Source: DATAGF01 sp963835685 (lineage in GTDB: Bacteria; Actinomycetota; Thermoleophilia; Miltoncostaeales; Miltoncostaeaceae). Taken from it: a stretch of DNA of 64,000 nucleotides. Under the pieces are notes generated by a model that had not been told where the DNA came from, did not search any database, and was given only the letters and a program-made list of their open reading frames with translations. Position numbers and translations under genes: made by a program. The stretch covers positions 1-64,000 of the forward strand of contig CAWIGI010000013.1 of NCBI GenBank assembly GCA_963835685.1, written 5' to 3'. Positions 45,392 through 53,686 of this stretch are shown here, in pieces. Within the stretch, counting starts at the first letter, position 1, and every line of letters starts with the position of its first letter.

Positions 45392-45655
45392 ATGTCCGCC
45401 ATCTACTTCAGCCTCGGCCACGTCCAGCCCTTCGCCGACATGGCGACCGAGGTCGTCGAGGAGGGCGTGACGCTGGTGCGGGGGGACGGGAAGGTCGTCG
45501 GCCTGCACCTGGACGACCCGCGCCTCGTCCTGAGGCTGCCCGACTTGATCGAGCGGCTCGGCCTCGACGGCGAGCGCGTCTGGGGGCGCCTGCGCGGCGA
45601 CGCAGACGTCCTGTTCGGCTCCCGCGCCGCCACCTGGGGCGGCGGCGGGGCGTAG
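45392..45655 (+). CDS. Small conserved-looking protein of unknown function
   Basis: 87 residues; the ATG at 45392 is seven bases after the thioredoxin stop, with TGAGGAG as ribosome-binding site. Sequence features: AIYFSLGHVQPFADMATEVV, LVRGDGKVVGLHLDDPRLVL with a beta-strand look, LPDLIERLGLDGERVWGRLR, then a Gly-rich end. No membrane span or motif that I recognise. It is probably co-transcribed with the L,D-transpeptidase and thioredoxin. Confidence 0.6.
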   Translation: MSAIYFSLGHVQPFADMATEVVEEGVTLVRGDGKVVGLHLDDPRLVLRLPDLIERLGLDGERVWGRLRGDADVLFGSRAATWGGGGA

Positions 45656-45944
45656 CGCCAGCCCGGATGGCCAGATGAGGTCGCAGGACCGGGGGCGGGA
45701 CCCGAGCGCCGGCGCGGGGTAGCGTTCGGGCATTCGAGCAAGCGCAACGACCTTGTCGTGCCACGATCGGCGGCGGCAATCGACGACGAGGTCGTCCGGT
45801 CGCTGCGCGATGCCGACCAGCGATAGGCGTCCGCATCTGCTCACGAGCGCGAGCATCGCTGTCGCGCTCGTACTCGAGGACCACGAAGGCCACGACCCCT
45901 TCGTCGTGGGCTGGGCGGGAGGGCCCGTCGCCGCGCACCGCGGG
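45656..45944. other. Intergenic region without an assignable gene
   Basis: It contains a TAGCGT hexamer at 45720-45725 like those preceding other starts, followed by a short plus-strand reading stretch (VVPRSAAAIDDEVVRSLRDA then DQR and a stop near 45826) that lacks a proper start. This may be a small gene or a remnant; nothing can be named. Confidence 0.3.
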
Positions 45945-48900
45945 CTAGGGCCGGGCCCGCTCCAGCCGCAGCGCCAGGGGCTCGCCGTCCACGACGTGCT
46001 CCTCGCGGCGCAGCCCGGCGAAGGGCGCGCCGTGGCCCACCGTGAGGCGGGTCGCGAGCGTCTCGCCGGCGATCGCGTCGCGGTGCTCCTCGATCGCCTC
46101 GCGGAGCTCGCCGGAGCCGTCGAGGTGGAGGTGGATCCGCTCCTCCACCCGCAGGCCGGCCGCCCGTCGCGCCCCCTGGACCGCGTGGACCACCTCGCGC
46201 GCGAGCGCGTCGCGGCGGAGCTCGGGCGTGATCTCGGTGGCGAGGCCCACCGCCAGGGCGGCCTCCTGGCCCACGGCGTAGCCCTTCGTGGGCCGGGCCT
46301 CGAGCAGCAGGTCCTCCGGGGCGAGCCGCTCGCGGTCGCCGTCGAGGGCGATCTCGAGGTCGTCGCCCGCGTCGATCGCCCGCGCCGACTCGGTGGCGGG
46401 CAGAGCGGCGACGGCGGCCGCCACCTCGGGCATGCGCCTGCCGAAGCGCGGGCCGAGGCGGCGGTAGTTCGGCTTCACCGTCACCTCCACCAGCTCGCCG
46501 GGGTCGGTGACGAAGCGCACCCGCCGGACGTTGAGCTCCTCGGCCACCAGGTTGACGAGGCCCTCGATGGAGCGGGCGACCGCGGGCGGGGCCGCCACGA
46601 CCGCCTCGGCCAGCGGCTGGCGGACGCGCAGGCCCGCCTCCGCCCGCGCCCCGCGCCCGACGGCCACGGCCTCGCGCGCGACGGCCATCGCGGCCTCGAG
46701 ATCCGGGTCGCGGCGGCCCGGGGGATGGGGCCAGTCGGCCAGGTGCACGCTGTCGGGCGCCCCGGGGTCGTGGCCGGCCACGAGGGTGCCGTACATCTCC
46801 TCGGCGACGAAGGGGCAGAACGGCGCGACCATCAGGGTCATGGTGGCCAGGCACTCGTGGAGCGTCGCGAACGCGGCCTCGGCGTCCGCCCGCGCCCCCC
46901 CGGCCCCGTCGGCGGCGACGCCCGCGGCCGCCCCAGAAGCGGCGGCGGGACGTCCGCACGTACCAGTTCGAGAGGTCGTCGAGGAAGGCCTCCAGCGCCC
47001 GCCCGGCGCCGGTGGCGTCGTAGCCCTCGAGACGGTCGGTGACCTCCGCGACCGTCGCGTCGAGGCGCGACAGGATCCAGCGGTCGATGGGGCGGTGCGC
47101 CCCCTCGCCCGCGCCGTCGCCGGGCGACCAGCCGTCGGGCAGGGCCGCGTAGGTGACCAGGAACGCGTGGGTGTTCCAGAGCGTCAGCAGGAAGCGGCGC
47201 ATCGCCTCGTCCACCGCCTCGAGGCTGAAGCGGAAGGAGTCCCACGGGCTCTGGGCGGTCAGGAGGTACCAGCGGAAGGCGTCGGCCCCCTGGCGGTCGA
47301 GCACGGTCCCGGGCTCGATGACGTTGCCCTTGCTCTTGCTCATCTTCTGGCCCTCGGCGTCGAGCATCAGGCCCAGGCACACGACGTTGCGGTAGGCCGC
47401 CTCGTCGAAGAGGAGGGTGCTCTCGGCGAGCAGGGAGTAGAACCAGCCCCGCGTCTGGTCGAGGGCCTCGCAGATGAAGTCGGCCGGGAAGCGCCCCGCC
47501 AGGTCCCCACCGGTGGCGAACGGGTGGTGGTCCTGGGCGAACGGCATCGCGCCGCTGTCGTACCAGACGTCGACGACCTCGGGCTCGCGCGCCATGGCGC
47601 CGCCGCAGTCGCAGGTCAGTACGACCTCGTCCACGTACGGCCGGTGCGGGTCGAAGGGCTCCGGCAGCTCCTGGATCGCGCGGTCGCGCAGCTCCTCGTA
47701 GGAGCCGACGGCGTCGATGCGGCCGCAGTCGGCGCAGCGCCAGAGGGGCAGCGGCGTGCCCCAGTAGCGGTCGCGCGAGATCGACCAGTCGACGTTGCCC
47801 TCGAGCCACCGGCCGAAGCGGCCGTCGCGCACGTGCTCGGGGTGCCAGCCGATGCGGCGGTTGAGCTCCAGCATCCGATCGGCGACCGCGGTCGTGCGGA
47901 CGTACCACGAGGGCTTGGCGTAGTAGAGGAGCGGCGTGCCGCAGCGCCAGCAGTGGGGGTACTGGTGGCGGTGGGTCTCGGCCCGGAGCAGCAGCCCCCG
48001 CTCGGCGAGGTCGTCGACGAGGGCGGGATCGGCCTCCTTCACGGCGCGGCCGGCCCAGGGCCCGACCGCCTCCGTGTAGCGCCCGTCGGGACCGACCGGG
48101 TTCGGCGCCGGGAAGCCGTGCCGCCGCGCCACGTCCATGTCGTCCTCGCCGAAGGCCGGGGCGATGTGGACGATGCCCGTGCCGTCCTCGGTCGTCACGA
48201 AGCCGGCCGCGACCACCGCGTGCGGACCGTCGACGTACGGGAAGGGCGGGAGGTAGCGGCGCCCGACCAGCTCGCCGGCCGGCACGCGCCGGGCGACGGC
48301 CGCCCCCTCCCCGAGGACCCGCTCGACGAGCGCCTCGGCCAGGATCAGGGTCTCCCCCTCGTGCTCGACCGCCGCGTAGGAGACGTCCGGGTTGACCACG
48401 GCGGCCTGGTTCGCCGGGAGCGTCCACGGGGTGGTCGTCCAGACGAGCAGCGACTCGCCCGGCGCGTCGGCCAGCGGGAAGCGAACGAAGATCGACGGGT
48501 CCTCGACCTCCTCGTAGCCGAGCGCGACCTCGTGGCTCGACAGGGCCGTGCCGCAGCGCGGGCAGTAGGGCACGACCTTGTCGCTCTGGACGAGCAGGCC
48601 GCGCCGGTACAGCCCGGCGAGGCTCCACCAGACGCTCTCGATGTAGTCGGCGTCCATGGTGCGGTAGGCCCGCTCGGTGTCGATCCAGAACCCGATCCGC
48701 TCGGTGAGCCGCTCCCACTCGTTGACGTAGGCGAGCACGGACTCGCGGCAGAGGGCGTTGAACTCGGCGATGCCGTAGGCCTCGATCTGCGGCTTGCCGG
48801 AGATGCCCAGCCGCCGCTCGACCTCGATCTCCACCGGCAGGCCGTGGCAGTCCCAGCCGCCGCGCCGGTCGGCGAAGCGCCCGCGCATCGTCTGGAAGCG

Positions 48901-49119
48901 CGGGTAGACGTCCTTGAAGACGCGCGAGAAGACGTGGTGCGCGCCGGGACGGCCGTTCGCCGTGGGCGGGCCCTCGTAGAAGACGTAGGGCGGCGACCCG
49001 CGGCGCGCCTCGAGGCTGCGCCGGAACACGTCGCGCTCGCGCCAGAACGCGAGGACCCGCTCCTCCATCGCGACCCAGTCCGCCGCCGGGAGGACCTCCC
49101 GCCAGCCGCCCGGGCTCAT
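45945..49119 (-). CDS. ileS: Isoleucyl-tRNA synthetase, IleS2 type (one frame break)
   Basis: Charges tRNA-Ile. The ATG at 49119 overlaps the HAD gene stop. Class I signature 1 in YEGPPTANGRPGAHHVFSRV (HxxH variant), then GWDCHGLPVEIEVERRLGIS, the editing domain with WTTTPWTLPANQAAVV, zinc-type cysteines in VVPYCPRCGTALSSHEVALG and YPHCWRCGTPLL, and KMSKSKGNVIEPG. This arrangement is the eukaryotic-like IleS2 form found in many actinobacteria. A break near 46925 falls in the anticodon-binding domain; the rest (LATMTLMVAPFCPFVAEEMY) reads to the TAG at 45945. About 1057 residues. Confidence 0.95.
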
Positions 49120-49775
49120 GCCGCCAGGGTCGTGCGGGCCTCGAGCTCCTCGCGCACCTCGTGGAAGTCCTCGAAGGGGACGAACGGCACCCCGTCGGCG
49201 GTGAGGTCGCGTGCGAGGTGGGCGCGGGCGAAGACGATGTCGGCCATGTGCGCCACGCACCGGTCCGAGACGCCGTCGCCGATCAGCACCAGCCGCTCCC
49301 CCGCCCGGCGTGCGCGGACGTCATGGCGCTTGCAGCGCCGCCCGCACACGGCGCAGCGGGCGCCGCGGTCGGCCCAGACCAGCCGGGCGCCCTGCGGCGA
49401 GAACTCGGCCTCGTGGCTCGCGACCTCGAGGTGCCCCAGGCCCCACCGGCTCAGCACCGCGCCGATGACCGACCGGAAGCCCGACGACACCACCAGCAGG
49501 CGATGGCCGCCATCGCGCGCCCACGCGACGAATTCGGGGAAGCCCGCGCGCAGCCCGGCGTCGCGGAGCACGAGCCTGCGCACCTGCTCGGGAGTCGCCC
49601 GGACGCCGGCGAACTCCGCCTCCATCGCCTCCTCGAGCGTGAGCTCGCCCGCGCGCAGACGGGGCTCGATCGCCTCCCACAGGTCCCCGTCGCCGTAGCG
49701 CCGGACGATCAGGTGGAGCGTGTCGTTCTGGGTGATCGTGCCGTCGAAATCGCAGGCGATGAGCAGCTTCTCCAC
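49116..49775 (-). CDS. HAD-superfamily phosphatase (SerB/MtnX-like)
   Basis: 219 residues from the GTG at 49775. Motif I LLIACDFDGTITQNDTLHLI (nucleophile Asp and D+2), RLLVVSSGFRSVIGAVLSRW for motif II, and RLVLIGDGVSDRCVAHMADI for motif IV. Its layout resembles the MtnX/phosphoserine-phosphatase branch (HAD-IB). The C-rich insert ARCAVCGRRCKRHDVRARRA may bind zinc. Substrate unknown; methionine-salvage or serine-type activity are options. Translationally coupled to ileS through ATGA. Confidence 0.8.
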   Translation of the reverse strand: MEKLLIACDFDGTITQNDTLHLIVRRYGDGDLWEAIEPRLRAGELTLEEAMEAEFAGVRATPEQVRRLVLRDAGLRAGFPEFVAWARDGGHRLLVVSSGFRSVIGAVLSRWGLGHLEVASHEAEFSPQGARLVWADRGARCAVCGRRCKRHDVRARRAGERLVLIGDGVSDRCVAHMADIVFARAHLARDLTADGVPFVPFEDFHEVREELEARTTLAA

Positions 49776-49783
49776 CGGGCCGG

Positions 49784-49789
49784 AGGGTA
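49784..49789 (-). promoter_or_regulatory. Candidate -10 hexamer for the HAD-ileS unit
   Basis: TACCCT on the minus strand ends 8 bases before the GTG at 49775, consistent with a leaderless message. Confidence 0.45.
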
Positions 49790-49827
49790 CCAGAGCGGCT
49801 CCTCGCGCCCCCGCGGGTGCGGCGCAC

Positions 49828-49833
49828 TAGGAT
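49828..49833 (+). promoter_or_regulatory. Candidate -10 hexamer for the LOG-like gene
   Basis: TAGGAT ends 7 bases before the GTG at 49841. Together with the divergent TACCCT it makes a 65-base two-way promoter region. Confidence 0.5.
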
Positions 49834-49840
49834 CGGCGCC

Positions 49841-50320
49841 GTGGTCAGCCGCGCCATCGCCGTGATCGGCCAGGGCGCCCCCGACGAGGGCGCCGCGGCC
49901 GACGCCGCGCAGACCGTCGGCCGGCTGCTGGCGCAGGCCGGGGCGACGGTCGTGACCGGAGGCCTGGGCGGCGTGATGGCGGCCGCGGGCCGCGGCGCCC
50001 GGTCGGCGGGCGGGCGCGTCACCGCCGTCCTCCCGGGCACCGACCGCGACGCGGCCCGCGAGGCCGATGCGGTGGTCTGCAGCGGCGTCGGCGAGGCGCG
50101 CAACCTCGCCGTCGTGGCCTCCGCCGATGCGGTCATCGCCGTCGGCGGTGGCTGGGGCACGCTGTCGGAGATCGGCCTGGCGCGGAAGCTGGGGCGGCCG
50201 GTGGTGCTCCTGGAGTCCTGGCGGATCGCGGAGCCCGGGACGCGGGACGGCGCGTCCGCCTGCCCGACCGCCGCGACCCCCGAAGCGGCCGTGCGCATGG
50301 CGCTCGAGGCGGCCCGATAG
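49841..50320 (+). CDS. TIGR00725/LOG-like Rossmann protein
   Basis: 159 residues. SRAIAVIGQGAPDEGAAADA, then TVVTGGLGGVMAAAGRGARS, the GGxGGVMxA nucleotide-binding loop of the SLOG/LOG superfamily, RVTAVLPGTDRDAAREADAV, and ADAVIAVGGGWGTLSEIGLA, the second GGGxGT(L)xE loop. This closely follows the TIGR00725 group (putative Rossmann nucleotide-binding proteins) rather than the cytokinin-producing LOG enzymes with PGGxGTxxE. Biochemical role unknown; probably binds a nucleotide. Confidence 0.85.
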   Translation: MVSRAIAVIGQGAPDEGAAADAAQTVGRLLAQAGATVVTGGLGGVMAAAGRGARSAGGRVTAVLPGTDRDAAREADAVVCSGVGEARNLAVVASADAVIAVGGGWGTLSEIGLARKLGRPVVLLESWRIAEPGTRDGASACPTAATPEAAVRMALEAAR

Positions 50321-51021
50321 CCGCCCCGCGGCCCATCCTCATCCACGGCTCCGGCGGCGACCACCGCGTCTGGAGCCTCCAGACCGCCCGGCTGGGCGGC
50401 GCGATCGCGGTCGACCTGCCGGGGCACCCCGAGGGCCAGGCGCTCGACCGCCTCGAGGCCCTCGCCGATGCGCTGGCGCCGGCCATCGAGTCGATCGAGG
50501 CGCCCCGGGTGCTCGTCGGCCACTCGCTGGGGGGAGCGGTCGCGCTCGAGCTCGCCCGCACCCGCCCGCCCCTGGTTGACGGGCTCGTCATCATCGCCGC
50601 CGGCGCCCGGCTGCCGGTGCCGGCCGAGGTGCTGGAGCGGGTGCGGGCCGACCCCGCCGGCGAGCGCCGGCGCCTGATGACGGGCTTCCTGGTGGACGCC
50701 GACCGGCCGATCGCGCGCGAGGTCGGCGCGGCGCTCGATGCCTGCGACGACGCCACCCTGGCGGCGGACTACGCCGCGTGCGCGGGCGTCGACCTGCGCG
50801 GCCGGCTCGGCGGGCTGCGCGCCCCGGCCCTCGTCATCGCGGGCGACGAGGACCGGCTCACGCCGCCCTGGCTCTCCGAGGAGCTCGCCCGCGAGCTGCC
50901 CATGGCCCAGATGATCCTCGTGCCGGGGGCCCGCCACATGCCCATGGCCGACGCCGACGGCACCGTCAACCTGCTCGCCGCCGCCTTCCTGGCGCGGCTC
51001 GAGCTGACCCTGGTCGATTGA
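50317..51021 (+). CDS. Alpha/beta hydrolase, unusual start
   Basis: About 234 residues. The frame has no ATG, GTG or TTG before the conserved N-terminus RPILIHGSGGDHRVWSLQTA, which carries the HG oxyanion region. An ATA at 50317 overlaps the TAG of the upstream gene (ATAG), the same geometry as the ATGA junctions elsewhere, and may be the start. Nucleophile elbow APRVLVGHSLGGAVALELAR (Ser in GHSLGG), acid in PALVIAGDEDRLTPPWLSEE, base in VPGARHMPMADADG. Carboxylesterase or lactonase-like; substrate unknown. Confidence 0.85.
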   Translation: MAAPRPILIHGSGGDHRVWSLQTARLGGAIAVDLPGHPEGQALDRLEALADALAPAIESIEAPRVLVGHSLGGAVALELARTRPPLVDGLVIIAAGARLPVPAEVLERVRADPAGERRRLMTGFLVDADRPIAREVGAALDACDDATLAADYAACAGVDLRGRLGGLRAPALVIAGDEDRLTPPWLSEELARELPMAQMILVPGARHMPMADADGTVNLLAAAFLARLELTLVD

Positions 51022-51079
51022 TGATCTCAGCCCCTCGGACGGCGCGCCCCGCCGTCAGGCGGAGCCGGGAGAGGGGCGT

Positions 51080-52030
51080 ATGAGGGGCCGCCCCCTGCGC
51101 CCGGTCGCGCTCGTCGTGAACCCCGCCGCCACGCGCTCGGGCACGGCGGTGCGAGCGGAGGTGGCGCGCGCCCTCGCACCGCTCGGGCTCGAGTGGTCGC
51201 TGGTGACCGGTGGGCCGGGGGATGCCGCGCGGCTGGCCCGCGAGGCGGCCGAGGAGGGCGCGGCCGTCGTGGTCTCGCTCGGCGGCGACGGCGTCGCGGG
51301 CGAGGTCGCCGGCGCCCTCGCGGGGGGCCCCGTGGCGATGGCGCCGCTGCCCGGCGGCAACGCCAACGTGTTCTCGCGGGCCATCGGCTGGCCGAACTCG
51401 ACCCGCTCCGCCCTGCCCCTGCTGGCGGCGGCCCTGGCGGAGGCGCGCGTGCGCGACGCGGCGCTGGGGCTCCTCCACCTGGACGGGCCGGACGGCCACG
51501 AGCGCGTGTTCGCGGTGAACGCCGGCATCGGCCTCGACGCCGCCACCGTCGAGTGGATCGAGGCGCGCCCGCGCACCAAGCGCCGCCTGCGCCAGGCCGG
51601 CTTCGTCCTGGGCGCCGCGGTCGCGGTGGCCCGGTCGGGGCGGGCGCCGCACCTGCGCGCGATCGCCGACGGCGGCGAGCCGGTCCTCGCGCGCGCCGTG
51701 CTCTCCGCCTGTGGGACGCCGTACACGTACCTGGGCCGCCGCCCCCTCGACCTGGCCCCGGGCGCCGCGTTCGACGGGCGCCTGGCCTGGGTGGCGCTCA
51801 CGCGACTCCGTCCCCACGAGCTGTCGCGGCTCGCGCTGCGCGCTGCGCGCGGCGTGGACCTGCCGATCGGCTCGGAGGCCCTGCGCGGGGGCGCCGTCCT
51901 GCACGATCTGCTGGTCGAGAGCGACGTGCCCGCGCCGGTGCAGGCCGACGGAGAGCCCCTGGGGCGCCACGAGCGGGTCCGCGTGTCGCCGGGCCCGGTG
52001 CTGCGGGCGGTGGCGCCGCATCCGGGGTAG
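51080..52030 (+). CDS. Diacylglycerol kinase-like lipid kinase (YegS/LCB5 family)
   Basis: 316 residues; the ATG at 51080 has GGGAGAGGGG upstream. RPVALVVNPAATRSGTAVRA is the N-terminal PNPxA-type motif; VVVSLGGDGVAGEVAGALAG contains the GGDG nucleotide-binding signature; MAPLPGGNANVFSRAIGWPN replaces the usual GTxNDFAR with the actinobacterial PGGxxNVFAR form. FAVNAGIGLDAATVEWIE and later beta-rich segments complete the fold. Likely phosphorylates diacylglycerol or another membrane lipid at the cytoplasmic face. Confidence 0.88.
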   Translation: MRGRPLRPVALVVNPAATRSGTAVRAEVARALAPLGLEWSLVTGGPGDAARLAREAAEEGAAVVVSLGGDGVAGEVAGALAGGPVAMAPLPGGNANVFSRAIGWPNSTRSALPLLAAALAEARVRDAALGLLHLDGPDGHERVFAVNAGIGLDAATVEWIEARPRTKRRLRQAGFVLGAAVAVARSGRAPHLRAIADGGEPVLARAVLSACGTPYTYLGRRPLDLAPGAAFDGRLAWVALTRLRPHELSRLALRAARGVDLPIGSEALRGGAVLHDLLVESDVPAPVQADGEPLGRHERVRVSPGPVLRAVAPHPG

Positions 52031-52033
52031 TCT
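52028..52033 (+). promoter_or_regulatory. Candidate -10 hexamer for the DJ-1/PfpI gene
   Basis: TAGTCT ends 6 bases before the ATG at 52040; its first bases are the stop codon of the preceding gene. Confidence 0.4.
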
Positions 52034-52039
52034 GGGGCC

Positions 52040-52570
52040 ATGAAGCTCTCCGGACGCACATACGCCGTGCTCGTCGCCGAGGGCGTCGAGGATCTCGAGT
52101 ACTGGGTGACGGTCATGCGCATCCAGGAGGAGGGGGCGACGGTCGTGTCGGTGGGCTCGGACACCGAGTCCCACCGGGGCAAGAACGGCCTCAAGGTCCA
52201 GGCCGACGTCACCGCGAACGGCTTCGACGCCAGGAGCGTCGACGGGCTCGTCATCCCCGGCGGCCACGCGCCCGACAAGATGCGCCGGGACCCGGCCATC
52301 CTCGACCTGGTGCGCGAGGTGCACGACCGCGGCCTGCCGATCGGGATCATCTGCCACGGCGGCAGCGTGGCGATCTCCGCCGGCATCGTGGGCGAACGCG
52401 CCACCGGCTCGCTCGGGATCAAGGACGACCTCGTCCTGGCCGGGGCGGAGTGGGTTGACGAGCCGGCCTTCAGGGACGGGCAGATCGTCTGGGGCCGCGT
52501 CGTCGCCGACATCCCCGACTTCCAGCGCGAGCTCGTGGAGGCCTTCGCCGAGGCGCCCCTGCGGGTCTGA
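52040..52570 (+). CDS. DJ-1/PfpI family protein
   Basis: 176 residues. RTYAVLVAEGVEDLEYWVTV with the conserved acidic residue of the active site, DGLVIPGGHAPDKMRRDPAI, and the nucleophile elbow PIGIICHGGSVAISAG with its cysteine and following histidine. FQRELVEAFAEAP closes the fold. Members are cysteine hydrolases, glyoxalases or deglycase/chaperone-type stress proteins; which one cannot be told from the sequence. It converges on the M20 hydrolase gene with three bases between the stops. Confidence 0.9.
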   Translation: MKLSGRTYAVLVAEGVEDLEYWVTVMRIQEEGATVVSVGSDTESHRGKNGLKVQADVTANGFDARSVDGLVIPGGHAPDKMRRDPAILDLVREVHDRGLPIGIICHGGSVAISAGIVGERATGSLGIKDDLVLAGAEWVDEPAFRDGQIVWGRVVADIPDFQRELVEAFAEAPLRV

Positions 52571-52573
52571 CGG

Positions 52574-53686
52574 TCAGGGCGCCGCGAGGCTCGCCATGAG
52601 CGCCGCCGCGAGCGCGGCCCGCTCGTCGAGGCTGGCGACGAGCGCGTACTCGCCCGGCGCGTGCAGCCCGCCGCCGACCGCCCCGAGGCCGTCGAGCACG
52701 GGCACGCCGGCGGCAGCGAGCAGGTTCGCGTCCGAGGCCCCGCCCGCGTCGGCCCAGTCGATCGCGACGCCGAGCCGGCGTCCCGCGGCACGATAGGCCT
52801 CGAAGAGGGCCTCGCCGGCGGCGTCGACCGGCTTCGGCGGGCGGTGGAGGCCCCCGCCCACTGAGATCGCGACCTCCCGCCGGGCCGCCACCTCGGCCGC
52901 AGCCGCGCGCGCACCCGCCACGACGCGCGCCGCCTCCCGGTCCGAGTCGGCGCGCAGGTCCACCCGGGCCGCCGCCGCGGAGGGGACGACGTTGGCCGCC
53001 GAGCCGCCCGCCACGCTCGTGACGGTGACGGTGGTCCCGGCGGCGGGGTCGGCGAGCGCCTCCACGCGGCCGACCAGCTCGGCGAGCGCCGCGACGGCGC
53101 TGCGGCCGAGATGGGGCTCGCGGCCCGCGTGGGCGGCGCGTCCCACGACGTCGAGCGTCAGGGTGCCCACCCCCTTGCGGGCCCGGGCGACGTGCCCGCC
53201 CGCCAGGGCGGGCTCGAACACCAGCGCCGCGGCCGCGCCGCGGGCGGCGCCGAGGAGCAGCCCGCGGCTCCACGGCGTGCCGAGCTCCTCGTCCGGCACG
53301 ATCAGCGCCTCCCAGGCCGGCGCCGGGGCCGGCCCCGCCTCGAGGGCCCGGAGCGCCTCGAGCATCACGACGAGGCCGCCCTTCATGTCGGCGGCCCCGC
53401 GCGCCACGAGCCGGTCGCCCTCGACCGCCACCGCGGGCTCGCGGCCCTCGCCGTCGTGGGGCACGGTGTCGTGGTGCCCGACCAGCAGCACCCGGGGTCC
53501 GGGCCGCGCGGGCGAGCGGACCCGCACGGCCGGCTCGCCGCCGGGGCCCACCGGCTCGAGCGCCGTCGCCCCGACCTCCGCGAAGGCCGCCGCGAGCTCG
53601 CGGGCCATGCGGCGCAGGCCCTCCGGGTCGCCCGCGTGCGACGGGATCGCGCACCAGCGGGCGAGGGTGGCGGCCGCGTCGCTCAC
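52574..53686 (-). CDS. M20-family metallohydrolase at the end of the ast cluster
   Basis: 370 residues; the GTG at 53686 overlaps the astB stop. Di-zinc amidohydrolase: RVLLVGHHDTVPHDGEGREP (His and Asp ligands), RLVARGAADMKGGLVVMLEA (bridging Asp), EALIVPDEELGTPWSRGLLL (catalytic Glu pair), ALVFEPALAGG, and the final ligand in GGGLHAPGEYALVASLDER. The dimerisation domain lies between (VGRAAHAGREPHLGRSAVAA). Family members cleave N-acyl amino acids such as succinyl-diaminopimelate. Behind astA-astD-astB it occupies the place of astE, so it may act as the succinylglutamate desuccinylase; this is inference. Confidence 0.85.
   Translation of the reverse strand: MSDAAATLARWCAIPSHAGDPEGLRRMARELAAAFAEVGATALEPVGPGGEPAVRVRSPARPGPRVLLVGHHDTVPHDGEGREPAVAVEGDRLVARGAADMKGGLVVMLEALRALEAGPAPAPAWEALIVPDEELGTPWSRGLLLGAARGAAAALVFEPALAGGHVARARKGVGTLTLDVVGRAAHAGREPHLGRSAVAALAELVGRVEALADPAAGTTVTVTSVAGGSAANVVPSAAAARVDLRADSDREAARVVAGARAAAAEVAARREVAISVGGGLHRPPKPVDAAGEALFEAYRAAGRRLGVAIDWADAGGASDANLLAAAGVPVLDGLGAVGGGLHAPGEYALVASLDERAALAAALMASLAAP

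Noticed and set aside
45656..45944. Possible RelE/ParE-like toxin remnant on the minus strand
   Set aside because: Only vague resemblance of a short stretch; no start, ribosome-binding site or family motif could be supported.
46507..49698. 1063-codon plus-strand ORF opposite ileS and the HAD gene
   Set aside because: Antisense shadow of two confidently identified genes; no domain recognisable.
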